DNA of 64,000 bases from Theobroma cacao. Lineage: Eukaryota; Streptophyta; Magnoliopsida; Malvales; Malvaceae. The translations under genes and the position numbers were made by a program. The DNA is taken from assembly GCF_000208745.1 (NCBI RefSeq), contig NC_030853.1:5114102-5178101 (forward strand), in the 5' to 3' direction. Positions 11,954 through 23,300 of the stretch are shown piece after piece. Every line of letters starts with the position of its first letter. Positions within the stretch are counted from its first letter, which is position 1. Below the pieces are notes generated by a model. That model was given only the letters and a program-made list of their open reading frames with translations, did not search any database and was not told where the DNA came from.

Positions 11954-13510
11954 CTAAATTTTTCTAATTTTTTGCACATTTCTTTTTCCACAGCAATCAT
12001 AGGATAAATGACCAAGTTTATCACAAATATAACACCTAGATGATGCCTTAATGGAATTTTTCTTGAAGTATGCACTTCTTTTTGAAGTTTCATTTTTCAA
12101 ACATTTGAGTGCAGCATTTTCTTCACTTACCTTTTGTGAGGCTTCAATTTTGCTTTCCAATTCCAATTTTAGAGTTTCAAAATCTGTTTTTGAATGTTCC
12201 AATTCAATTTGCAGAAAATTTCTTTGTTCAAAAACAGAATTGAAGTCAAGTTTAATCTTTTCCAAATCTGATTCTAGAGGTGCAGACTTTTTCTTTAAAG
12301 TCTTGTATTTCAAAACAAGTTTCTCAAATTCATCATATAAACATTCATATTCATCCTTAAGTTCATCAACAAAAATATTGCAAGGGGATGAGAATACCTC
12401 GGATTCATCATCTAGTGCCATCAAACACAGGTTTGCTCTTTCTTCAACTTTTTTTTCCTCAGCTTCAGAACTTGAAGTATCACTATCTGACCAAGTAGCT
12501 GCCACCATTGCCTTCTTTGATTTCTTGTTTTTCTTTGGAGTTTCTTCTTTCAGCAAAGGGCATTTGGACTTGAAATGTCCATGCTTCTTGCATTCAAAGC
12601 ATGTAAGCTCTTCCTTTTTGTTGGAGTCATTTTTATTTTTGGTTCTCCATGAAGAACCTTGATCTCTTCTAAACCCTCATTTAGCCAATCTCCGATTCCT
12701 TCGGCCTATAAGCTTTCTAAATCTCCTTACTACCAGTGTCAATTCTTCATCATCATCACAGGATAGCTCGTCTAGTTCTTCTTCAAGAATGTTGGCTTTT
12801 AGGGCAATGCTCTTCTTCTTTTCTTTTGCTTCCCTCTTGTCTTCTTCTTCCTCTTCCTTGAGTTTTAGCTCATGAGTAAGGAGATAACCAAAAATTTTAT
12901 CCAAAGTTATAACATTTAAGTCTTTAGCTTCTCGGATGGCTGTCACCTTAGGCTTCCAATTCTTAGGTAGGCTTCTACAAAGTCTTTTAACAATTTCATG
13001 CTCGAGAATTGGTTTACCTAGTTGACTAAGTTTGTTTGTGATGTTTGTAAATCTATCTAGCATGCTGATGAAATCTTCACCAGCCTCCATCTTAAACATT
13101 TCATAATTGTGAGTTAAGATGGCTATCTTGGACTCCTTGACTTGAGAAATCCCTTCATGGATAATCCTAAGTTTATCCCACACCTGTTTAGCTGTGGTAC
13201 AGCTTGATACTTTGTTGAATTCGGTAAGAGTTAGAACACAATGCAGTGTATTGATTGCCTTAAAATTGGTTTGAACCTTTTCGGTTTCAACCTCGGTCCA
13301 TTCAGACCTTGGCTTAGGGATCATATCGTTGGTCACTACATTTAAAGTTGAGGGAATGAATGGTCCATCAGTTATAACGTCTCACATCTCATAAATTGCT
13401 CTAATATATATTGACATCCTAGTACTCCAATAAGGGTAATTTGAGCCATCAAACAAAGGTGGTCTGTTTGTTGATTGTCCCTCAGCAACTATGGATTTTT
13501 GAAGAGTCAT
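11954..13510 (-). pseudogene. gag: Copia-1 gag (nucleocapsid), two in-frame stops
   Basis: A start at 13510 opens one frame that stays in phase to 11954, broken by TGA at 13382-13384 and TGA at 12677-12679. Near the N-terminus is RPPLFDGSNYPYWSTRM, the usual start of plant copia gag, followed by a UBN2-type gag region. The C-terminal half has two CCHC knuckles (CFECKKHGHFKSKC and CYICDKLGHLSYDC) separated by an acidic segment and a long coiled-coil-like stretch rich in K, E and L. Two spaced knuckles fit Sirevirus gag. Gag coats the RNA and builds the virus-like particle. The same frame continues into protease after stops near the junction. Confidence 0.88.
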
Positions 13511-13552
13511 TTGGATCTTTCCAAAGGTGTTAGACCTTAATAACAAGGGTTA

Positions 13553-13565
13553 GGCTCTGATACCA
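13553..13565 (-). other. Primer-binding site of Copia-1
   Basis: The minus strand reads TGGTATCAGAGCC, two bases inside the 5' LTR. This is the classic complement to the 3' end of plant initiator tRNA-Met used by Ty1/copia elements. Confidence 0.9.
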
Positions 13566-13567
13566 CT

Positions 13568-14717
13568 TGTTGGTCCTAAGTAAATGTGCTAGAGGGGGGG
13601 TGAATAGCACAATTTGGCTCTTTCAAAAACTTGCACTAAATGGAAACAAATGCAAGTGAAGAAAAGGAATGAAAATAAGAACAAAAACAGAGTAGACAAC
13701 ATAGCAGAATTTATAGTGCTTCGATCTAAAACCTACATCCACTACCTTGATTGTTCAACCAAGGATTTTTCAATCAATCCACTAAGAACGGTAAAAGCTT
13801 TTACAATGGCTTTTACCAGGCTTAGCCAAAACCTTTCACAATAGTTTTTACCGGGATCAACTAAAACCCAAACTAACTTTTCTAGGCTAAGTTAGAACCT
13901 ATATACCCAATCAAGCAATCCAAGCTTGAATAAATTCCCTTAGAGTATCTCGCACACTCTAAGTATACAAGGAAAAGGGAAATAAAAGTGTACCTATGAT
14001 CACTGACTTGATCTAAGTGGTACAAAGTGAAGTGCTTGAATTTTTTTACAATGATAGGAGTGAAGTGCAGAAGAATACAGAGAGTTTTTGCTGGTTTTTT
14101 TAGCTCTTTTTGTTCTTGGAAGCCTTAATTGCATTTCTAGCCATTGGAAGCCTTTTGAATACTTGAAAAATCAGCTTTGATAGGAGTTAAGCAGTTTTTT
14201 ACCGTTGAAAACAGTTTTGTTATAGTTCTGGCCGTTAATCTATCTTCTAGTGCACAATTCAAATTTTATGACAAAATGCTCTTAGTCAACTAACTAATAT
14301 CTTAGTCGACTAAGTTGTCTCTGTCTTCTGATCTTTGCTTCTGGCAGTGAGCACTTAATCGACTAACTTCCTTCTTAGTCGATTAAGTTGATTCTGCCTT
14401 GAAGTATAGATTTTTGGCAGTAGACTCTTAGTAAACAAACCCATTTCTTGGTCGACTAAGTCTTCTCTGTTTCTCAAAACTCTTGAGTCTACCAACTTCT
14501 GATTTGAATTTTAGCTGACTAACCCTTCATTATTCAACTAAGGAGCTTTTGTTTTGTTGATTAGTTGTGGCTTCTTATTCATATACTTTTTTATATGTCC
14601 CTTGGAATAATTTATTTATCATGAGCATACAATTCTTGTACTACACACTCAAGTAGAAATATTAGACACAAATGAATGTGAATGTTTTATTATCATCAAA
14701 AACTAATGGAGCCAATA
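13568..14717 (-). repeat. 5' LTR of Copia-1
   Basis: On the minus strand it runs TGTTGG... (here TATTGG at the outer end) to ...GGACCAACA and is followed after 2 bp by the primer site. It aligns along its length with the Copia-2 LTR. It contains at least five imperfect copies of the palindrome TTAGTCGACTAA between 14281 and 14460. It gives the uninterrupted version of the sites into which two solo LTRs inserted in Copia-2 (around 14010 and 13960). Confidence 0.92.
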
Positions 14718-16035
14718 GAACTTTCTTGTTTCGTCCTTCCAAATATTTTGTATTTGAAGCTATAATTGTTTATCAAATTTTTACGTATCGTGGATTTCAA
14801 ATGCATTTATGGGAAATGATTTGAAACGAGGTTATTGAGTATTTGAAAAGAATTGTATGGAAATTTATAAATCTTAGGGTAAAATACCCTACCTCCTAAG
14901 TTTTAATCGAAATTATACTGAGGTCTATTAGTTTTCAAAATGAACACTCCCCCCTAAGCATCTATATGACATTAATGTCAAATATGAAATGTCTAAAATT
15001 TCCTTTTCCTTTTTTCCATTGTTTTCTTTCTCTCAAGTTGCTTGGTGGCATCCTTTGCACCGGCCAACCACCCATCTCCATCCTGTGCTCCCTTAGAGAG
15101 CACCAAATTGGTGCTTCCTGAAAGCATCGAGGCTCCCAAAAGAGCACCAAATCTGGTGTTCCCTTGGGAACCCCGATCGGGCTCCCCAAGGGTAGCACTC
15201 GAGCTCCCAAGGGATTGTTCCCTTTTTTAAAATTAATTACAAAATTAATAAAAATTGATAAAATTTATAATAGTAATTTTAAAATTAATAAAGGGTAAAT
15301 TATCATTTTAATATTTTTTATTTTTTAATTATCATTTTAATATTTTCACTTCATCAAACTAACAAAAACAGTGACAGTTAACTAATGACTGGACCTATGT
15401 CTCCAACAAAAGATATTTGTTTGGGACGAAGTGCTCATTTTGAAAACTAATGAACCCTCTTGGAATTTTGATTAGAACTTAGGGGTGGGGAAATTTTACC
15501 CTAAATCTTATGTTGTTTTTGTAAATTATGGTTTATTGCAAAAACTCTTTCCCTTAACTAGGTGCCTTACAGAGAAGTAGTTCAGCTTGCATTTAGTAAG
15601 TTTACAATCCCTTCCTTCCAACCTTTTAGTGTCACTATACTCAACAGTTATATTATGAATAACACTTGCTTATGTAAACAAGTATTGATACTCGAATTTG
15701 TTTCATGATTGCAAATATTGTGTTAAGCGTCGAAATGAGTGCATGGAAATGTTGATACCTATTGTGAAAAGACCAAAAGATGATAATGGCACGAGTGTCG
15801 AGCTACAAAATTTACATGTTATATGAATGATGATTATTGAATGAAAGCAATACAACACTTTTATGTTGAGAAGTTTCGTAATTGTGTGATTGTGCTTATA
15901 TGATTGTTGATATAAATATTTTCTATGGATATTAAATGAATGTAATGTATGACAAGCCCACACATGTCAATTAAGGCTTGCTTGGGCCTAATGAGCCATA
16001 CCCATGTAGGGTCATGCGTCGGTCACGATCTTACA
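14718..16035 (+). repeat. Degraded B-related LTR debris into which Copia-1 and a TIR element inserted
   Basis: The right part (15950-16035) matches the end of family B (GGCTTGCTTGGGC, then GTCATGCGTCGGTCA, ending in TTACA). The left end is cut by Copia-1. It contains the inverted-repeat element at 14875-15503. No coding sequence seen. Confidence 0.5.
14875..15503. mobile_element. Non-autonomous inverted-repeat DNA element (MITE-like), 629 bp
   Basis: Terminal inverted repeats of about 85 bp begin TAGGGTAAAAT at the left and end ATTTTACCCTA at the right. AATCT is duplicated on both sides (14870-14874, 15504-15508). The inner part has a GC-rich block with repeats of GAGCACCAAAT (15095-15160) followed by AT-rich DNA. 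No transposase. Superfamily uncertain: a 5 bp duplication does not point clearly to one. Confidence 0.8.
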
Positions 16036-17300
16036 AAAAAACTCTATCATTGAGAAAGTGACTTAAAAACAAACAAGTAAGGGTAATGTATTAGATACAT
16101 ACACTAAAAAAAATCCAATTGAAGAACAGCACATAAGTTTATCACTATCAATAATTAAATGGTAACACAATTGCAATTTACAAATTAATTTTAGACTTGA
16201 GAGATCAATATGTTTATTTAGTATATATATGATACATGCTAAACAAGATCATATGCTCAATAAAAGATTCATCAATTCTCTATGAGAAAAGGTATTTAGG
16301 TTACTATCTTAAAGTTTTAAGAAATCCAATTAGTGTGCTTTATAAAACTATACACATATTTATATACTTTTAAAGAAAAATATTTTTCACAATCCAATAG
16401 GAATAAAAATCATGAATTAATATTAATTACATTGATTGAATGTGATAATGAAAATTATTTTCAATAAAACCCACGAGAAAATTATTCTTTACAAAAGTCA
16501 TTTACAATGTGTTAATAAATATTATTGTAATTAATAATTAAATAAAGTTTCTTTATTAAAATATGGTTAGATTAGAAAATTGTCAAATAAAATTATTAGA
16601 TTAACAAAATATTTTGTAGAGTTTTTCCATCAGTTTAATATAAATGGGCAATATTTGTTTTCATTGATCGTAAGAACTATTTAGCAACAAATTAAAAGAT
16701 CCTGCGAGAAGAATCTTTAAACACGGCACACTTGAATCGTTCATGAAATACCTTTCTCATTAATCAATAATTTTTTTGAGATAGATCCTTGACTTTTTTC
16801 TTGAATTATTGAATTAAAAAAAAATTAAACTTCCATGCAAAGAAAACTAACAGTACCAACACACTCTGTCGGAATCTTATAGGCATGTTATGGACGTTTA
16901 TACGTTTGCGTATGATACGAGTCCGACCCACTCTCAAGACCTAAATTTTCTTCTCCTACTTGATTACCAAGACAAACACTTTTCCACCCTTCCAAAAGCT
17001 GTAACTAGTTGGCAAAATCCCAGCCCTAGGGTACAAGCAAGCTATGAAGCTCCATTTGCCTCAGTTTTGGGCAGATGGAGGTTGCAGTTAGGAGTCCTCG
17101 GCAACATATATTGTCTCAATCGGAATGTTAATCAGAACATTTCTAACGCTGGAGAAAAAATCACTACAATAAGGTGTACTTACAAATCGATTTAGTCTTT
17201 TTCCGGGAGCAATTTGGACAAGCCTAATTGTATAAGCATCAACTTAACTCAATTTCACAATGCTAAACTCACATCCAAGGTAGTACAAATCAGCTGGCAA
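16036..17300. other. AT-rich intergenic region, includes likely 3' UTR of CTNNBL1
   Basis: No gene or repeat recognised in 16036-16850. The more complex DNA at about 16850-17300, directly after the CTNNBL1 stop, may be 3' UTR of that gene on the minus strand, but I cannot place the poly(A) site. Confidence 0.4.
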
Positions 17301-20300
17301 TCAAAAAGCTGAAATAATCTTCTGGATCCTTGTCTGTGCTCGTTCCTTCTCTTCTGGTCCATCTAGGTCACCAATATTGTCATGATATTCCTGTGTTTGA
17401 CACCAAAAAAGAGGCAAAGCAACATAAGATACGGCACAGATTAAAAAGTCAGCCCACCGGCTGCAACATTTTGCTCATAACAAGATAAATATGATAAAAA
17501 AAAAATACCAATACAGATATTAACGTCAGTTTCATTTTATATGGAAGAACCAAAATAATGATTCTCCCCCTCTCTGCATACAATCAGACCTTGTACCAAA
17601 AACAGATTTTTAATACTTTGCACTTTGCAGTGATTCTAAAGCTTATCCTTTATTATATGATCAGACTTTGTCCAATGAAGGTAATCTACCTAAGTCTACC
17701 CATCTCCACCTCTATTTCATCAAGTTATCAGCCTCAACTATAATTTTTTCATGAATTTATCAGTTCCATTCCTAACTTTCATGCCTAGCATTGTTTAGAC
17801 ATCAGAAGAGATTGGCAACTAATTTTGGGGAAGGGGATAGCTTCTGGTAGCAATTGACAGATGAACAACAAGAAAAGTTGCTGCTTGAGATTGCAAAGCA
17901 TGTCGATGTCTTTAGGCTTGTGCAGCAAACTTGTCATTTGCAACCAACAAAGTAGAAGCTGCAAAAGCCTGAGCTTCCAGTGGAAAACAAATAGCAACGG
18001 AGCAACATGTTCAGTGAACTACTAATGCAGCAGCAATGATGGGTAACCAGGCTCAAGAGGAATGGCTGGATACCCATCCATAAAATGAAATGTATTCAGA
18101 AAGTTACTACAATAGCGAAAAAAAAGACACCTTTACAAAGACTCCAAGAACATTAAAGACAAAATTGCTTCCTTCCCACGGAATATATTCAAGATAAATA
18201 TTTTCTTTTAATTCCTTCTCGTGCAAAAAAAAAAAGTCCACATCCCTGTTTCTCATCCAAACAAAGAGGACAAACTGGTTCTTCCTGTTCAGGTACCATT
18301 CCAAAATATGGAGGAAAACTCAAGTATTGGTTTCCACCAGCATAAGGAGAATGATGCAAATCCCGCAAGTTCTAAGAAAGATCCAATCATAAGTAAAGAA
18401 CCAAGATTTGCTATAAAATAAGTCATAAGAGCTTCTACCTGAAATTAGATAGATATTCTAGTCTCAAAATTTCAGCATATAGCAGTTCCTCAAAGGGTTA
18501 GTTATATTAGAGACTGGATACAGCCATTGAGAAATAGATATGTTCCCCATATTCTTTATTTCAACATTTTATGAGTAGTGTAATATTACAGACCATTTAT
18601 ATGCTATGAACAAAAGTTACTTAAAAAATGTTAAAGGCAATATTGATGCAGGCGCAATCCTAAATTTATCTTAACTGGTTATCTTATTATGTTTTACTTA
18701 ATGTTTGTTGTTTTACTTTAGTTAATGGTCAGTAATATTTCTTCTTATGGTCATGTGACTAGCGTGTGATTTGTTAGTTTGAATGGCTAAGATTAGATGG
18801 TACTTAGTTGTATCCTAGGGCTAGGACTAAAAACTGTTCCCTAGTATAAATAGTTTCTTTTAGACTCATTAGGCAGTGGTATTATTTTGGATTATTCACT
18901 GACAGAGGTTCTACAACTCTAAACCCTAGTATTTGTTCCTACTTCGATTCACATCAAGCCTTTGTTCTGGTTTTTGAAACTGTTTATGGTTTTCTTTTTA
19001 TTGTTTCTACTTCCGCACTATATCCAAGTGGTTTTGGAGCAAACCGATCCTAAAGGTGAACCAGGGTTTTCGCTTATAAACCATGGTTGATCATGGTAGA
19101 GGATGCAGTAGACGATGTGGAAGAAAAAATCAAGGCCAGCAAATAGAATTGGCTGATATGAGGGGTATGATTGAAGATTTGTCACGGGATGTCAAGCATT
19201 ACAGTGCACATACGGTGAATCCAGAAAGCAACTGTAAACCTTTGGATTTTTCGAAAGGTGCTCTTAAGGATGAAATTGAATATGGAGAGGATGAAAACTC
19301 TTTTTCATAATGCTGGACCAGAAAATCATGTTGTCCGTGGAGGATTAGAAAGGTGACCATCACATGCCATAGACTTGAATGATGGAGTTAGAATTAAGGT
19401 TGATGACTTCCAGGGAAAGATGCATGCAGGAGATTGGGAAGCCAGTTTGGTAAAATTATATTGAGTGGAAACCAATGATGGAACAAAGAAAAGTGCTGTT
19501 TGTGAAGCTTAAGTTGAAGGGAACTGCACTTCAATGGTAGAAGAGTGTTGCATGAGATATTGGGAACACATGAGAACAAAGATAAGGAAGCAATTTTTGC
19601 CTACTGATTATGTAATGGAATTGCATGAGAAATGTCATTCACTCAAGCATAACTGTATGTCCGTTGAGGAGTAAGTTCAGACTCAAACAACCTTTCCATT
19701 AGGGTTGGTTTGAAAGAGACTAATGAGCAGTTGACTTCTCATTACCTGGCTAATTCTTCAGATAATAGTAGCACTTCAAGGCTTTCAGATTGATTAAACC
19801 ACTCAGAGAAGTAATGGAGGGGCCATCACATCCAGAAAGGCAAGTTGGGGGAGTGACAAAGGGAAGAATGCAGCACCTAATGGATGCAAAACAGTTCCGG
19901 TTTTGGTACTTCCAAGGCAGGTAAAAAGTCCCAAATTCAATGTTTTAGTTGTGGTGAAAGAGGACATACCTCCTATGCTTGTCCACAAAGAAAGGTACAT
20001 CTTGCCCAATGTGAAGAATGCTTAGAAGAGGAATTGCATCCTTTTTATGATGATTATGATGAAGACAATGGGAAAGTTGATGTTCATCCAGTTCTAGGCG
20101 AATCACTAATGGTTCAAAGGGAGATGACAACAATAGCTTTAGAATAGGGGGTGATTGGAGGCGCCATAGCATTTTCAGAACTCGTGTTCTTTGATGTAAT
20201 TTTCTATAGCAGGTGAATGGAGCATTTTCAGAACTCGTGTTCTTTGATGTAATTTTCTATAGCAGGTGAATGGAAAATGTTATTTCTGAGGAGGTAGAGA

Positions 20301-23300
20301 AGAAGCTGAAGCTGTCAACTGAAAGCATCCTAATTTATACAAGTTGGGGTGGCTTAAGAGGGAGAATGAGACACCAGTAACATCTTAGTGTTTGTCAAAT
20401 TTTCTGAGCAAAAATTTGGAAGATGAAGCTTTATGTGATATTATACCAATGGATGCTGCTCCTATTCTCTTGGGCAGACCTTGGTTATTTGATCATGACA
20501 TGGAAAATCTCACTAAGCCAAGCACATATTCATTTTATAGAGGCAACAAGAAGTACACTTTGCACCCTTTAAAGGAGGAAGCTAAAACAGAAGCTGGTTG
20601 TTCTTCTTTGGGCAGCAAGGTAAATGCATTTTTATCCTTAGAAGAGTTTGAAGCTCAGAGTAGAAAAAGGGCAGTTTTCAATGAGAAGTTGTCAGACACC
20701 AAACAGTGCTATTCCACCTATGATTTGAAGTTTTATGCAGTGGTGAGGACTGTACATCATTGGCTGCATTATTTAGCCTATAAAGAGTTTATACTTTATT
20801 CCAATCATCAAGCTATAAAGTATTTAAATTCTAAGAAGAAGCTCAATGATCGTCGTGCTAGATTGAGTGCTTTTCTTGATGAGTTCAACTTTTCATTCAA
20901 CTATAAAACTGGGGAGTCCAATGTAGTAGCAGATGCATTGAGTAGACATTCTTTAGTGCTAACAGTAATGAACAATCAAATTATTAGTTTTGAAGAGTTG
21001 AAAAATCAGTATCAAGGTGATCCATATTTCAGCCAACTTGACTGGACGATCTGCAGTAGAAAAACTGCCACACAGGTTGCAAGAAGGCTATTTATTCAGA
21101 GGCAATCTATTATGCATTCCAGAGGGGTCTTTACTAGAGCAATCATAAGACAACTTCATGGGAGTGGATTAGAACATTTTGGCAGAGATAAAACCATAGC
21201 AATGGTGCCTGATTGCTATTATTGGCCAAAGATGCTTAAAGATGTAGACAGATTGGTGAAGAAATGTTCAGCTTGTCAGCTTGGGAAGGGAAATTCACAA
21301 AATAAAGGTCTTGCACACTCCTTTACCTGGACCAGAGGCTCCATGGATTCATTTGAGTATGGACTTACGCAAAGAGTGCAAAAGAATATGACTCCATTCT
21401 TGTTGTAGTGGATTGATTCTTGAAAATGGCACATTACATACCATATTTTAAAACCTCAGATGCCACACATGTTGCTGACTTGATTTTCAAAGAAATAGTG
21501 AGGTTGCATGGTGATCCTACATCTATACTTTCAGACAAAGACGTCAAATTGATGGGGTACTTTTGGAGGCTTTGTGGAGGATTTATGGAAATAAATTGAG
21601 GTATTCTAGCACTTGTCAACCTGAAGCAACCAATAGGAGTTTGGGTAATTAGTTAAGATGCCGTGTCAGCAAACATGTAAAGACTCAAGACTTCATTACA
21701 TCACAAGCTAAATTTGCCTGCAATAATTCAGTTAAAAAAACTGCAAAGAAGACACCATTAGAAGCTGCTTATGGGCTTAACCCACATGAACTTGATTTAG
21801 TCCCATTGCCACTAGAAGCCCACATAAGTGATGGTGGAGAGGAGTTTGTTGAACACATTAGACAACTGCATGAGGAGGTTAAGGATGCTATGAAGGGCAA
21901 CAATGAAGCTTATGCTACTGCTGCCAGTCGACATCAATAGGAGAGAGTTTGATGAAGGTGATTTGTGGTTGTGCATTTAAGGCGAGAATGCATCTCAAAG
22001 GGAACTTATCACAAACTTAAGGAAGATTGGACCATGTAAGGTGTTGAAGAAAATCAGCTCAAATGCCTTGATCAAGCTGCCCTCTGAGTTGCAAATCAGT
22101 CCAATATTTTATTGTGTCTGATTTATATCCATTTAAGGGATTTTATGGGGAAGTGACTACAATTTCCTACCTCCCAACAAGATGTTATCGAAGATGTGTT
22201 GGATGTTAAGTAAAATCTCAAAGAGCCAATCAGCACAGGCAACTTTTGGTGAGGTAGTTAGATAAACCAGCTAGTGAAAGTACTTGGATTGCTGACAAAG
22301 AATTAAAAAGGACTGATCTAGAAATCTATGCTGAAGCTGCCAAAGTTTTTCAATAATCAGGACTCTTTTGCTAGGAGCATTCTGAAATTTATATTAATTG
22401 GTTATATTATATGTTCACTTTATATTTGCTGTTCTACCTTTTTAGTTAATGGTCAGTAATTATGTTTTTATTTAATCATATGATCATGTGACTAGCATGT
22501 AATCTTTAATTAGTTTGAATGGCTAGAATTGAACGGGTTATTTGTATCCAGGGGCTAGGATGAAAAGCTGTTTTGACCCCTAGTAAAAATAATCTTTTTA
22601 GACTTATTAGACAGCTATATTATTTTGGATTATTTTCCGACGGGTTCTAAAACCCTAAATCCTAGTATTTTGTTCCTACTTCCATTTTACATAAATTTTA
22701 GCTTTTGTTCTGGTTTTCATCACTGTTTTTGCTTTTCTTTTTATGTTTCCACTTCTGCACTACATCAAACATGCATCAGTAATCTCAACAATTGCGAGTG
22801 TGGCTTCATGGTCTCAATCTTGTTCTTCAGATATGCTTGAAACAAATCATGTAAATAAGATGGATAATATCATAGTTGTAGAGAGCTTCAATAGACTGAA
22901 GACAATATTTCATAAGTTATGGGCCCTTCATAGTGAAGAGATCAAAAGCCTCAATCTACTTAATCACCTAGGGTTAGAAGTAGGTTATAAATACTTATGT
23001 TATATTCAACTTCAGCAGTTTTATCTTGGATATTGATGATGAATCAAAAGTCTTTGCAAATTGTAACTTCCTCTCTATCTTTGCTCTGTTTCTCCTTTCT
23101 CTTTCCTCTAATTCTTTTCCCTTTCCTTGATCTTCCCTCTCTTTTCTTCCTTTTTTAACACCTTTTCCTTGATCAAAAGTCTCCTCAGCTTGATCACCTA
23201 GGATTAGGACATAGGTTATAAATACTGATGACCAGCAATTTTATCTTGAATACTGATAATGATTTGGAGGTCGTCGTGAGTCATAACTTCCTCTGTACCT

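Larger units (their letters stand above)
1..14717 (-). mobile_element. Copia-1, Sirevirus-type Ty1/copia retrotransposon (3' LTR truncated by window edge and insertion)
   Basis: Seen: a 5' LTR (13568-14717), a primer-binding site matching initiator tRNA-Met, gag, protease, integrase, RT and RNase H in copia order, an extra ORF after pol, a polypurine tract and the start of a 3' LTR (1007-1243), all on the minus strand. Two CCHC knuckles in gag, a 3' extra ORF and repeated polypurine tracts are known marks of the Sirevirus lineage. The element is dead: gag has stops, pol has stops and frameshifts, and integrase is interrupted by a nested insertion at 6555-11036. A solo-LTR fragment (1-1006) sits inside its 3' LTR. 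It is close kin to Copia-2 at 46343-64000. The 5 bp outside the 5' LTR is GAACT; the partner duplication lies outside the window. Confidence 0.93.
18644..22764 (+). mobile_element. Ty3/gypsy chromovirus (Reina-like) in CTNNBL1 intron 7, antisense to the gene, RT deleted
   Basis: Two diverged LTRs (18644-19022, 22369-22764) flank gag with a CCHC knuckle, a protease end, RNase H, an integrase zinc finger and a chromodomain-like end, all on the plus strand. I found no clear 5 bp duplication; given the LTR divergence it is old. Total length 4.1 kb is short for this group because reverse transcriptase is missing. Confidence 0.88.

Noticed and set aside
16890..17195. 101-codon plus-strand ORF next to CTNNBL1
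   Set aside because: No recognisable domain, and it lies where the 3' UTR of the minus-strand gene is expected. I could not support it as a gene.
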